Source: Olsenella_L kribbiana | Lineage (GTDB): Bacteria > Actinomycetota > Coriobacteriia > Coriobacteriales > Atopobiaceae | DNA: 59,011 nucleotides | Direction: 5' to 3' | NCBI RefSeq assembly: GCF_036408795.1 | Contig: NZ_JAZGJP010000012.1 | Span: forward strand, 1-59,011 | Shown here: piece after piece, positions 20,780-29,457 of the stretch | How positions within the stretch are numbered: the stretch's first letter is position 1 | Layout of the letters: each line of letters begins with the position of its first letter | Notes under the pieces: generated by a model | What the model saw: only the letters and a program-made list of their open reading frames with translations | Told to the model about the DNA's origin: nothing | Database searches by the model: none | Made by a program: the position numbers and the translations under genes

Positions 20780-20823
20780 CAGTGTCGGATCTATGTGGAC
20801 GAGCTGTGGGAACAAAAGAATCT

Positions 20824-20852
20824 TTGCAGGTCATGTGGAGCCGTTGTATACT
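20824..20852 (+). promoter_or_regulatory. Promoter of rplM-rpsI
   Basis: TTGCAG (20824-20829) and TATACT (20847-20852) are exactly 17 bases apart, a near-consensus sigma-70-type promoter. The rplM leader would be about 65 bases. Confidence 0.75.
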
Positions 20853-20923
20853 TTGAAGGCTTTCCACTGAGCCCCGTAATCTCATAGGATAAGCATTTCG
20901 TTACAGGTACATGGAGGAGTCAA

Positions 20924-21364
20924 GTGAAGAAGTCGACTCATTACGCCAAGGCCGGCGAAGTCGAGCGCAAGTGGGTGCTCATCGACGCCGACGGTGCGAC
21001 CCTTGGTCGTCTTGCTACGACGGCAGCCAATGTGCTCCGTGGCAAGAACAAGCCGCAGTACACCCCGAATGTAGACACGGGAGACTTCGTTGTCGTGATC
21101 AATGCCGCTAAGGTCCAGCTTACCGGCAACAAGGCAGACAAGAAGTCCTACTGGCGCTACTCCGGCTGGCTGGGCGGCCTCAAGACCGAAAGCTTCAAGG
21201 AGGCTATGGAGAAGCACCCCGAGCGTGTCATTGAGCACGCGGTTCAGGGCATGCTCCCGAAGTCGACCCTTGGTCACCAGCAGGCCATGAAGCTCAAGGT
21301 CTACGCTGGTCCTGAGCATCCGCACACCGCTCAGAACCCTGTGAAGATCGATTGGAGGGCCTAA
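20924..21364 (+). CDS. rplM: 50S ribosomal protein L13
   Basis: This is an early-assembling large-subunit protein. The 146 residues match the family throughout: KWVLIDADGATLGRLAT, GDFVVVINA, YWRYSGWLGGLK, VQGMLPKSTLG and the VYAGPEHPH end. It starts with GTG behind GGAGGAG and is followed 3 bases later by rpsI, the usual bacterial pair. Confidence 0.97.
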   Translation: MKKSTHYAKAGEVERKWVLIDADGATLGRLATTAANVLRGKNKPQYTPNVDTGDFVVVINAAKVQLTGNKADKKSYWRYSGWLGGLKTESFKEAMEKHPERVIEHAVQGMLPKSTLGHQQAMKLKVYAGPEHPHTAQNPVKIDWRA

Positions 21365-21367
21365 CCG

Positions 21368-21763
21368 ATGGCTGACAACACCGCTGTTTACACCGGCACC
21401 GGTCGCCGCAAGGAGGCAACCGCCCGCGTCCGCCTTGTTCCGGGTACCGGCAAGGTCACCGTCAATGGCCGTGACGCACTCAACTACTTCGGCCGCCAGC
21501 AGCTCGTCGACAACGCACTGGCACCGTTCCGCGTGACGGACACCGAGGGCCACTTCGACGTTATCGCTCTCTGCGATGGCGGCGGCATCAATGGCCAGTC
21601 CGGCGCACTGCGCCTGGGCATCGCCCGCGCACTTCTCACGGCTGGCGAGTACCGCGCTGACCTCAAGAAGGCTGGCTACCTCACGCGCGATGCACGTGCT
21701 GTCGAGCGCAAGAAGTACGGCCTGAAGAAGGCACGCAAGCGCCCGCAGTTCTCGAAGCGCTAA
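21368..21763 (+). CDS. rpsI: 30S ribosomal protein S9
   Basis: This small-subunit protein has a C-terminal tail that reaches the P-site tRNA. Visible family features are GTGRRKEATARVRLVPG, the GGGINGQSGALRLGIARAL stretch and the basic end KKARKRPQFSKR. At 131 residues it is of usual length. It is cotranscribed with rplM and closed by a terminator. Confidence 0.97.
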   Translation: MADNTAVYTGTGRRKEATARVRLVPGTGKVTVNGRDALNYFGRQQLVDNALAPFRVTDTEGHFDVIALCDGGGINGQSGALRLGIARALLTAGEYRADLKKAGYLTRDARAVERKKYGLKKARKRPQFSKR

Positions 21764-21785
21764 AGCTTTCTGGCTTGCTCCATTC

Positions 21786-21820
21786 AAGAGTCCGTCTCCA
21801 CCTGGAGGCGGGCTCTTTTC
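21786..21820 (+). terminator. Terminator of rplM-rpsI
   Basis: A 14-bp stem with two G-U pairs (21786-21799 with 21804-21817) is followed by TTTTC. Confidence 0.8.
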
Positions 21821-21853
21821 GTATGCTTCGGAATAGCATGAGAATGGGGAGAC

Positions 21854-22814
21854 ATGAAGATTGCGGCATTCGAGGCCAGACCGGACGAGGCCGAGGCATT
21901 CCAGCGTGTGGAGAAGCTTCCCTTTGTGGATGCGCTCACGCTCGAGTGCGGCCTTCTGCCAGACCATCTGGACGTGCTCGATGGGGCCGATGCAGCGCTG
22001 GTCTTGGGACAAGTGCCGCTACGGCGAGGAGCTCCTCTCCAAGATTGCAGGCCGTGGCGTGCATGTGCTTGTCACCCGCACCATCGGCATGGACCATATC
22101 GACCTCGATGCTGCTGCACGTCTCGGCATTGCGGTCGGCAATGCGCACTATGCGCCTGATTCTGTCGCTGACTTCACGCTCATGCCCATGCTCGTGGCCC
22201 TCAGGCACCACAAGGCTGCGGTCTGCCAGCAGAACGTGAACGACTATTCGCTCAGAGGGCTCGAAGGCAGGACGCTCTCCTCTCTTGCCGTGGGCGTCGT
22301 CGGTACCGGCGCCATCGGCGCTGCCGTCGTGCAGAGGCTCTCCGGCTTTGGCTGCGAGATTCGGGCCACAGGCCATCATGTGAACCCTGAAGTCGCGAAG
22401 CGCGCTGCCTATGTATCGCAGGATGAGCTCTTCCGTGCGTCCGACGCGATCTCCTTCCATGTGCCGGCAACGCCTGCAAACCACCAGCTGGTGTCCCGTG
22501 AATCGCTTGCCGAGATGGAGGATGGGGTGATGCTCGTGAATATAGCCCACCCCGATTCATGGATGTCTCTGCCCTTGCAGGAGGCATCGGATCGGGCAAG
22601 ATCGGCGCCCATGCGATGGATGTCTTCGAGGGGGAGCAGGGAATCTGCCACTTCAACCGTTCGGGGGACGAACCGTGACATGGCATGCCTCAGGCAGTTC
22701 CCGAATACCGTGCTCGTGCAGCACATGGCGTTCTGCATGGCGGAGACGGTCGAAGAGATGGCCGAGACCGCCGTCGCGAAGGCGCATGAGCTCTTCGCGG
22801 GCAGAAACGCCTGA
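21854..22814 (+). pseudogene. Frameshifted D-2-hydroxyacid dehydrogenase (VanH-like)
   Basis: Translated pieces give one D-lactate dehydrogenase-type protein split over frames. It begins MKIAAFEARPDEAEAF in one frame and changes frame near 22,000 at GTCTTGGGAC. The second frame then shows GMDHIDLDAAARLGI, the NAD motif VGVVGTGAIG and NIA, and is lost near 22,550 at CCCACCCCG. The other frame supplies FMDVSALAGGIGSGKIGAHA and DVFEGEQG. Near 22,668 (CGTTCGGGGGACG) reading returns to the second frame for RQFPNTVLVQHMAF, with the catalytic His. Three shifts lie at short homopolymers, so it is a dead gene or carries sequencing errors. The ATG at 21854 follows GGGGAGA. Confidence 0.85.
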
Positions 22815-22837
22815 AGCGATTGATAGCGTGCCGAAGG

Positions 22838-22940
22838 GCTAGAATTGGTATGTCTTGCATGAAAGCTTCATACCATATGGGAACGCAGCAGCTGCTCTGC
22901 TAGAATTGGTCTGTCTGCAAGTTAGACTTCATACCAAATG
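22838..22940 (+). promoter_or_regulatory. Tandem operator-like repeats upstream of glmS
   Basis: Two 42-base units (22838-22879 and 22899-22940) start with the same GCTAGAATTGGT and end with TTCATACCA-n-ATG; their starts are 61 bases apart. Each contains TGGTATG or TGGTCTG and, 16 bases on, the inverse CATACCA. TAGAAT in each could be a -10 box. The half-site TGGT[AC]T resembles GntR/NagR-type amino-sugar operators, which would fit glmS, but that link is inferred. Confidence 0.6.
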
Positions 22941-22969
22941 AGCATGCACTGTCAGCAAGGAGGCTCTCC

Positions 22970-24820
22970 ATGTGCGGCATCGTCGGCTACGTCGGCACCA
23001 AGCAGGCAAGACCATTTCTCCTCAAGGGACTCGCGTCCCTCGAGTACCGTGGATACGATTCGGCAGGCGTCGAGGTGCTCTCTCCTGATGGAGAGCTCCA
23101 CGGCGTCAAGTGCGCAGGACGCGTCGCGACGCTCGCCCAGCGCACAGAGTGCGCAAATCTCGTCGGCACGTCGGGCATTGCCCATACAAGGTGGGCAACG
23201 CACGGGGCGCCGTCCGACCGCAATGCCCATCCGCATGTGGACTGCACTGGCCGTACCGCTATCGTCCATAACGGCATCATCGAGAACTTCCGTGAGCTCA
23301 GGGCGCAGCTCATCGCTTCGGGCCATGAGTTCAAGAGCGATACCGACTCCGAGGTCATAGCGCACCTCGTCGAGGAGTCCCTGGCAGGACCTGCGGGGCA
23401 TGACCTCCTCGAGGCCGCCCGCATCGCAGTCTCGCGCCTTGAAGGCTCCTGGGCGGTTGCTGTCATCTCGGCAGAGGCGCCGGGAGAGATTGTCTGCGCA
23501 CGCCGCCGCTCTCCTCTTGTCATCGCCGAGACGCCTGACGGCTGCTATGCGGCCTCTGACATCACAGCGCTTGCCGGCAAGGCGAAGGAGGTCATCCAGC
23601 TCGAGGATGGGCAGCTTGCACGCCTGCACGAGGATGGCACCTGCGATGTGATCGATGCGGAGGGCACGCCGGTGCCAGAACCGACGAAGCTTGCGGTCGA
23701 CTGGGATGCCTCTGCAGCCACGCTTGGCGGATACCCGGACTTCATGGCAAAGGAGATCGCAGAGCAGCCTGAGGCAATCCGCCGCCTTCTCAAGGACCGT
23801 CTCGGCAAGCATGGCATCGAGCTCGACGAGCTGACGCTCACGAGCGAGGAGCTCTCCCAGATCGACAAGGTCTACGTCGTCGCCTGCGGCACGTCCTACC
23901 ATGTCGGCCTCATCACCCGCGACTTCATCGAGAACTGGGCAAAGATTCCGGTCGTCGTCGAGCAGGCCTCTGAGCTCAACTACAAGGACACGGTCCTCGT
24001 GACCGACCATACTCTCTGTGTCATCATCACCCAGTCGGGTGAGACGGCAGATACCCTGACGGCAGCGCGCCGGCTCAGGGGCCTTGGCTGCAAGATCTTT
24101 GCAATCACGAACGTGCTGGGCTCGACCGCTGCGCGCGAGTCTGACGGCACGCTCTATATCCAGGCGGGCCCTGAGGTCTGCGTCGCCTCGACGAAGGCCT
24201 ATACGGCACAGATGGTGGGTGCGGCCTTCCTGGCACTTCGCCTTGCACAGGCACGGGGCGCCCTTTCTGCCGAAGAGGTCGAGAAGAAGTTCCATGACCT
24301 CGAGTGCGTGCCCAGCCTCATGGAGACCGTGCTCAAGCGCAGCTGGCAGGACAAGGAGGCCGCCCGCGTCTTCAGACGCGCCCACTCGGCCCTCTTCCTG
24401 GGCCGTGGCGTGAACTCCACGACCGCCGCAGAAGGAGCCCTGAAGCTCAAGGAGATCAGCTACCTCCACGCCGAGGCCTATGCGGCAGGAGAGATGAAGC
24501 ATGGCCCGATCGCCCTTCTCGAGCCCGGCTTCCCGGTCGTCGCGATCGTGCCTGCCGACCATGTCCACGACAAGACCATATCCAATATCCAGGAATGCAT
24601 CGCCCGCGGTGCTACTGTAATAGGGGTCGCGACAGACGGCGACGAGGACGTCGTGCCGCTGTGCTCGAACGTGCTCTGGGTGCCTCCGGTGCCCGAGGAG
24701 TTCCTCGTGCCGCTCGTTGCTGTCGTGCACCTGCAGATGCTTGCCCGCTATGTCGCGCTCGATCGCGGCTGCGATGTGGACAAGCCGCGCAACCTGGCAA
24801 AATCGGTGACAGTGGAGTAG
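22970..24820 (+). CDS. glmS: Glutamine-fructose-6-phosphate aminotransferase (isomerizing)
   Basis: GlmS makes glucosamine-6-phosphate from fructose-6-phosphate and glutamine, the first step to UDP-GlcNAc and peptidoglycan. The catalytic Cys follows Met1 (MCGIVGYVG), the glutaminase domain continues to about residue 230, and two SIS domains follow (CGTSYHVGL, TQSGETADTL, then LGRGVN and HGPIALLE). The end KSVTVE is the expected C-terminus, and 616 residues is full length. The ATG follows AAGGAGG. No glmS ribozyme is recognisable upstream; instead there are tandem operator-like repeats. Confidence 0.97.
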   Translation: MCGIVGYVGTKQARPFLLKGLASLEYRGYDSAGVEVLSPDGELHGVKCAGRVATLAQRTECANLVGTSGIAHTRWATHGAPSDRNAHPHVDCTGRTAIVHNGIIENFRELRAQLIASGHEFKSDTDSEVIAHLVEESLAGPAGHDLLEAARIAVSRLEGSWAVAVISAEAPGEIVCARRRSPLVIAETPDGCYAASDITALAGKAKEVIQLEDGQLARLHEDGTCDVIDAEGTPVPEPTKLAVDWDASAATLGGYPDFMAKEIAEQPEAIRRLLKDRLGKHGIELDELTLTSEELSQIDKVYVVACGTSYHVGLITRDFIENWAKIPVVVEQASELNYKDTVLVTDHTLCVIITQSGETADTLTAARRLRGLGCKIFAITNVLGSTAARESDGTLYIQAGPEVCVASTKAYTAQMVGAAFLALRLAQARGALSAEEVEKKFHDLECVPSLMETVLKRSWQDKEAARVFRRAHSALFLGRGVNSTTAAEGALKLKEISYLHAEAYAAGEMKHGPIALLEPGFPVVAIVPADHVHDKTISNIQECIARGATVIGVATDGDEDVVPLCSNVLWVPPVPEEFLVPLVAVVHLQMLARYVALDRGCDVDKPRNLAKSVTVE

Positions 24821-24824
24821 GCAT

Positions 24825-25355
24825 ATGGCACTGGCGGGGATCGGCGTCGATATCGTAGAGATTCCGAGGATGGCACGGGCGCTCGAGCGCACGCCGTCCA
24901 TGAGGACAAGGCTCTTCACGAAGGAAGAGCGCGACTACTGCGACTCGTCGGCCCGCCCTGCCGAGCACTATGCTGCACGCTTCGCTGCACGCGAGGCTGT
25001 GCTCAAGGCCCTGGGAACTGGTTTTTCCCAGGGCATAGGATATGCGGACGTCTCGGTCGCACGCGATGCAGCGGGGCGTCCGAAGTGCATCCTTGCTGGA
25101 CGTGCCAGGGAGATTGCAGAGAAGCAGGGCATTCAGGAGGTCGCGCTCTCGCTCTCGTTCACGCGCGAGCTTGCGGTTGCGAATGCCGTGGCTGTGACCG
25201 AGGCCGTGCGTCCCAAGAAGGAGGAGACGCCCGATCCGCAGCGCGATCTTGCGGAATCCTTCAGGAAGGCCAGAAGCGTCCTCGATGAGCTCGACGCTGT
25301 GGAGGCCCAAGGCGCTGCCAATTCTGGCGAGGAGACGAAGGTTCAGGACAGATAG
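24825..25355 (+). CDS. acpS: Holo-[acyl-carrier-protein] synthase
   Basis: AcpS transfers phosphopantetheine from CoA to acyl carrier protein. The Mg-binding Asp is in GIGVDIVEIPRM near the start and the second acidic residue is in FAAREAVLKALGTG. The catalytic part covers about 125 residues. A further ~50 charged residues (PKKEETPDPQRDLAESFRKA onward) exceed the usual length and look helical or disordered. It starts 4 bases after the glmS stop. Confidence 0.92.
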   Translation: MALAGIGVDIVEIPRMARALERTPSMRTRLFTKEERDYCDSSARPAEHYAARFAAREAVLKALGTGFSQGIGYADVSVARDAAGRPKCILAGRAREIAEKQGIQEVALSLSFTRELAVANAVAVTEAVRPKKEETPDPQRDLAESFRKARSVLDELDAVEAQGAANSGEETKVQDR

Positions 25356-25420
25356 GCCTATATGCACTAAAATCTTTGACCAGCGAGGCGCCCGCCTTGC
25401 CTGGGCTAAGGAGGATCATC

Positions 25421-27052
25421 GTGCAACCAGTCCTGAACGTGGAGGACGTGAAGGCCGTCGAGAATGGGCTTTCGGAACAGGGCGTGAGCATATCGGAGCT
25501 CATGCGCCGTGCGGGAGGAGCCGCTGCCGAAGAGGTCATGCGTCTCGAAGACGTCCGTGCGGTCGCGATCCTTGTCGGCTTCGGCAACAATGGCGGGGAC
25601 GGCTGGGTGGCATCGCAGGTGCTCCAGAGCCATGGCTACAGCGTGACGGTCGTCTCTCCTGTCGAGCCCGAAGAGATCAAGAGCGATCTTGCCCGCCTCG
25701 TCGCCAAGAGCGCAGAAGATGCCGGCGTCGAGATCGTCGTCGGGCCTCCGCGCGAGGACCTCATGGAGATCCTCTCCTCGTCCGACCTTGTCCTTGATGC
25801 CATGCTCGGCACGGGCTTCCACGGGGAGCCGAAGCCGCCTTTCGATATCTGGATCGACACCGTGAACGCCGCCGGCGTGCCAGTCGTCTCGATCGATGTG
25901 CCATCTGGCCTCTCTGCACAGACCGGGCATGCACCCGGCGCCTGCATCGTGGCAGACGAGACCGTGACGATGCTGTGCCTCAAGCCGGGCCTCATCTCCG
26001 ATGAGGGAAGGGATGTCACAGGCGGCATCATCGTGGCGCCACTCGCAGAGCAGACAGAGCGCACGGTTCTCGACAATGACCCCACGGCCTGGCGTGTCGA
26101 GCCCGCCGACTACGCAGATGTCGTTGCCCCCCATACGAACAATGTGGACAAATACAGCAGGGGATCCGTACTTGTGGTTGCAGGATCTTCCCGCTATCCC
26201 GGTGCTGCCGTCATGGCAGCAAAGGCAGCAGCCCGTGCCGGTGCTGGCTACGTGACGCTTGCCGTGCCGGTGACGATCGCACCCTTGATCCAGATGCAGC
26301 TCCCCGAGGTGCCGGTCGTCGGCGTCGCAGCAGAGCAGGATGGCACATTCTCCGCAGCAGCACGCCCGGTGATCCTGAAGCTCGCAGAGCGCAGCTCTGC
26401 CACGCTCGTGGGCCCTGGCATGCGTGTCACGGGCGGCACGGTTGCGGTCGTCTCCGCCCTCATCAATTCCAAGGCGCCGCTTGTCGTCGACGCCGACGGC
26501 CTCAACTGCCTCGCACGCCTCACGAATGGGCATCTCGATGAGTTCCCGGAGGTCACGAGGCGAGACGCCCCGCTTGTGCTCACGCCGCACCGCCGCGAGC
26601 TCGGACGCCTTGTCGGCCTTGCCGATACGCCGCCTGACTCGCTGACTGCTGCCCTCGAGGCGGCACGCCGCATCGTCTGGGCAGATGGCGGATCTGAACT
26701 CTGCGTCGTCGCAAAGGGCACAGCGACAGCCTGTGTCGGCGTCGAGGCAGCGCTTCTGCCTGAGCCGGGCACAGCAAGCCTTGCAACGGCAGGTTCGGGC
26801 GATGTGCTTGGCGGCATCATCTGCGCGCTTCTTGCCCGCATGCCGGATGACATCGAGGATCTGCCCCTTATCGCAGCGTTTGGCTGCGAGGTCCACGCCG
26901 TTGCCGGCAGCCGTGCCGCAAAGCGCTATGGCAGCCGCGGCGTGATGGCAGGAGATATTGCAGACGAAGTCGGCCTGGCTGTCGACGAGCTCGAGGACCA
27001 TGTCTCCTCGCTTGTCGCTGGTGCCGCCGAGGACCAGGAGCCTTCGCTATGA
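25421..27052 (+). CDS. nnr: Bifunctional NAD(P)H-hydrate epimerase / ADP-dependent dehydratase
   Basis: This enzyme repairs damaged NAD(P)HX. The N-terminal epimerase half shows GFGNNGGDGWVASQVL near residues 50-65, and the C-terminal ribokinase-like half shows VVAGSSRYPGAAVMAAKAA and the ATP/ADP-site motif GSGDVLGGIICALLARM. The 543-residue fusion matches the NnrE-NnrD arrangement common in bacteria. I chose the GTG at 25421 because TAAGGAGGA lies 5 bases before it. It overlaps alr by 4 bases. Confidence 0.94.
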   Translation: MQPVLNVEDVKAVENGLSEQGVSISELMRRAGGAAAEEVMRLEDVRAVAILVGFGNNGGDGWVASQVLQSHGYSVTVVSPVEPEEIKSDLARLVAKSAEDAGVEIVVGPPREDLMEILSSSDLVLDAMLGTGFHGEPKPPFDIWIDTVNAAGVPVVSIDVPSGLSAQTGHAPGACIVADETVTMLCLKPGLISDEGRDVTGGIIVAPLAEQTERTVLDNDPTAWRVEPADYADVVAPHTNNVDKYSRGSVLVVAGSSRYPGAAVMAAKAAARAGAGYVTLAVPVTIAPLIQMQLPEVPVVGVAAEQDGTFSAAARPVILKLAERSSATLVGPGMRVTGGTVAVVSALINSKAPLVVDADGLNCLARLTNGHLDEFPEVTRRDAPLVLTPHRRELGRLVGLADTPPDSLTAALEAARRIVWADGGSELCVVAKGTATACVGVEAALLPEPGTASLATAGSGDVLGGIICALLARMPDDIEDLPLIAAFGCEVHAVAGSRAAKRYGSRGVMAGDIADEVGLAVDELEDHVSSLVAGAAEDQEPSL

Positions 27053-28209
27053 CAGAGATTGCGTGTCCCGATGACCGGTGGGCCTGGGTCGAGATCGACC
27101 TTTCGGCCCTCAAGAAGAATGTCCGTGCCTTCCGCGCCCAGATAGACCCGCGCGTGCGCATGATGTGCGTCGTGAAGGCCGATGCCTATGGCCACGGCGC
27201 CGTGAGGTGCGCGAAGGAGATGACAAAGGCAGGAGCCCAGCAGTTCGCCGTCGCAACCGTGAAGGAAGGCGTCGAGCTCAGGCGCGCCGGCATCGAGGAG
27301 CCTATCCTCATGCTTGCGCAGCCCCCGGTGACGGCCGTGGACACGCTTGTCGGCTACGATATCATGCCCTCTGTCTATACCTCCGATTTCGCGCTTGCCT
27401 TTGGCGAGGCAGCAGCTGCTGCTGGCAAGGTAGGCAAGTACCACCTCGCGATCGATTCCGGCATGAACCGCATCGGCGTGCGTCCGGAGGATGCCGTCGA
27501 GTTCCGCCGCTCGATCGACTTCCATCGCGGCCTTGAGTGCGCAGGCACGTTCACGCACTTCGCCACGGCCGATGTGCCGGATGACTGGGACTTCGTGCTC
27601 CAGGCGCGCAGGTTCTCCGATACCGTGCATGCACTCAAGGCAGCAGGCTTCTCCTGCGGCCTTGTGCACTGCGACAATACGCCCGGCACGATCCTCCACA
27701 AGGAACTGCAGATGGACATGTGCCGTGTCGGCGTCGGCCTCTACGGCATGCAGCCGGCAGAGTCGACGGCACCCTATATCTCGCTCGAGCCTGTCATGTC
27801 CGTGAAGGCTCGCATCACGCGCGTTACGATGCCTGAGGTCGGCGAGGGTGTCGGCTACGGCATGACCTACCGCATCCCGTACAAGGGCACGCAGATCGCG
27901 ACTGTGAACATCGGCTACGCCGATGGCCTCTCGCGCCTGCTCTCGAACAACATGGACGTGCTCGTGCATGGGAAGAGGTGTGCGCAGGTTGGCAAGATCT
28001 GCATGGACCAGTTCATGTTCGCAGCAGACGCGCCGGGTGCCCATACGCTCGGCAATGCTGTGCCGCTCTCTGAAGGCGACGTCGTGACCGTGCTTGGCCG
28101 CGACGGCCAGGAAGAGATCACAGCAGACGAGATGGCAGACAGGCGCCACACGATCAACTACGAGGTCACCTGCGACTTCGGCCTGCGTCTGGAAAAGCTG
28201 TATGTCTGA
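27049..28209 (+). CDS. alr: Alanine racemase
   Basis: This PLP enzyme makes D-alanine for peptidoglycan. The PLP lysine is K43 in VVKADAYGHG, the second catalytic Tyr is in GVGYGMTYR, and the fold-III barrel continues through DSGMNRIG and GKICMDQFM. At 386 residues it is of usual length. It shares ATGA with nnr and overlaps the next gene by 8 bases. Confidence 0.97.
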   Translation: MTEIACPDDRWAWVEIDLSALKKNVRAFRAQIDPRVRMMCVVKADAYGHGAVRCAKEMTKAGAQQFAVATVKEGVELRRAGIEEPILMLAQPPVTAVDTLVGYDIMPSVYTSDFALAFGEAAAAAGKVGKYHLAIDSGMNRIGVRPEDAVEFRRSIDFHRGLECAGTFTHFATADVPDDWDFVLQARRFSDTVHALKAAGFSCGLVHCDNTPGTILHKELQMDMCRVGVGLYGMQPAESTAPYISLEPVMSVKARITRVTMPEVGEGVGYGMTYRIPYKGTQIATVNIGYADGLSRLLSNNMDVLVHGKRCAQVGKICMDQFMFAADAPGAHTLGNAVPLSEGDVVTVLGRDGQEEITADEMADRRHTINYEVTCDFGLRLEKLYV

Positions 28210-28912
28210 GGCACGGCCCCAGGCACGGCGCACCCGTGCGAAGAAGCCGCGCCCCAGCCTTTTGGATGGGGAGAGCAGGATGGCAATCATGCAGATTCCG
28301 GGGCATGAGCATCAGAAGCCCCGCGAGGTGCGGCTCGAGGAGATCGAGGCCGTGCTCGGAGACTGCGAGCGGTGTCCCTTGGGCCAGACGAGGACGAACA
28401 TCGTCTTCGGTGTCGGCAATCCCAATGCCCGCGTCATGTTCATAGGCGAGGCCCCTGGCAGGAATGAAGACCTCCAGGGAGAGCCGTTCGTCGGCGCTGC
28501 CGGACACAACCTCGACGATCTGCTCTCTCTGGCAGGGCTCAGGCGCGAGGACGTCTATATCGCCAATGTCCTCAAATGCAGGCCGCCTTCGAACCGCAAT
28601 CCGAAGCCGGAAGAGATCGTTGCCTGCTCGCCGTTCCTGCGCGAGCAGATCCGTTCGATCTGGCCTGATGTGATCGTCTGCCTCGGCAATTTCGCAGCGC
28701 ATTTCGTGCTCAGGACCGAGGAGGGCATATCGAGCCTCCGCGGCCGCATGCATCAGACCGGGCACTTCAACGTGCTGCCGGTCTTCCATCCGGCAGCGGC
28801 GCTCTACCACCGCGAGTGGCAGCAGTATCTCGACGAGGATTTCGCCTATCTCGGACAGTGGCTGCGCGAGCATCCGGCAAGCCCCGAGAAGCAGGAAATA
28901 GGAAGGGGCTAG
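28202..28912 (+). CDS. Uracil-DNA glycosylase, family 4 (Fe-S)
   Basis: It removes uracil from DNA as the first step of base excision repair. The family-4 iron-sulfur ligands are visible as CERC, then the Cys of VLKCRPPSNRNP and of VACSPF. The active-site motif GEAPGRNEDLQGEPFVG and the late HPAAAL motif are intact. The start is ambiguous: the ATG at 28202 overlaps alr, while an in-frame ATG at 28280 has GGGGAGAGCAGG before it; the extra N-terminus is basic and may be untranslated. Confidence 0.92.
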   Translation: MSEARPQARRTRAKKPRPSLLDGESRMAIMQIPGHEHQKPREVRLEEIEAVLGDCERCPLGQTRTNIVFGVGNPNARVMFIGEAPGRNEDLQGEPFVGAAGHNLDDLLSLAGLRREDVYIANVLKCRPPSNRNPKPEEIVACSPFLREQIRSIWPDVIVCLGNFAAHFVLRTEEGISSLRGRMHQTGHFNVLPVFHPAAALYHREWQQYLDEDFAYLGQWLREHPASPEKQEIGRG

Positions 28913-28914
28913 CG

Positions 28915-29433
28915 ATGCTGCCTCAGACGATAGATGAGAAGACCTATAAGAGCGCCTCTGCCGAGGAGACCCAGGGGCTGGGCGAGGTGCTCGGACATCT
29001 GCTCCGGGCGGGAGACGTGCTCGTGCTCACGGGAGACCTCGGCGCTGGCAAGACCCAGCTCACGAAGGGCGTAGCCCGGGGCATGGGGATTGAGGACGAC
29101 GTCACGAGCCCGACCTTCACGATCGAGATGGTCTACGAGGGAAAAGAGCTTCCGCTCTACCACTTTGACCTCTACCGCCTCGATGATGCAGGCGAGCTCG
29201 AGGATACGGGCCTCTTCGATGTGCTCGGCGGCGACGGCCCCTGCCTCATCGAATGGGGCGAGCAGTTCGAGAGCGAACTCGGCGACGAGAGGCTCGATGT
29301 GACGATAGAGCGCCTCGACGATGAGGTGGCAGAAGGCGTGGAGCCCCCAAGGCGCATCACATTCGCGCCGCATGGCACGCGTGCAGACGAGCTCGTGAGC
29401 GAGCTTCAAGATGCCTGTGCCCGCACAGAATAG
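28915..29433 (+). CDS. tsaE: tRNA threonylcarbamoyladenosine biosynthesis ATPase TsaE
   Basis: TsaE is the ATPase of the bacterial t6A complex that modifies A37 of ANN-decoding tRNAs. Its Walker A is GDLGAGKTQLTKG near residue 40, followed by SPTFTIEMVYEG, HFDLYRLDD and the LIEWGEQ motif. At 172 residues it is slightly longer than usual. It begins just after the glycosylase stop and precedes the fused tsaB-rimI-tsaD, so all dedicated t6A partners except TsaC are together. Confidence 0.96.
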   Translation: MLPQTIDEKTYKSASAEETQGLGEVLGHLLRAGDVLVLTGDLGAGKTQLTKGVARGMGIEDDVTSPTFTIEMVYEGKELPLYHFDLYRLDDAGELEDTGLFDVLGGDGPCLIEWGEQFESELGDERLDVTIERLDDEVAEGVEPPRRITFAPHGTRADELVSELQDACARTE

Positions 29434-29457
29434 AACGAGACAGAAGAGAGCTTCTTC

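Noticed and set aside
22815..22969. glmS ribozyme upstream of glmS
   Set aside because: The conserved ribozyme core is not recognisable, and the space is filled by two tandem repeats.
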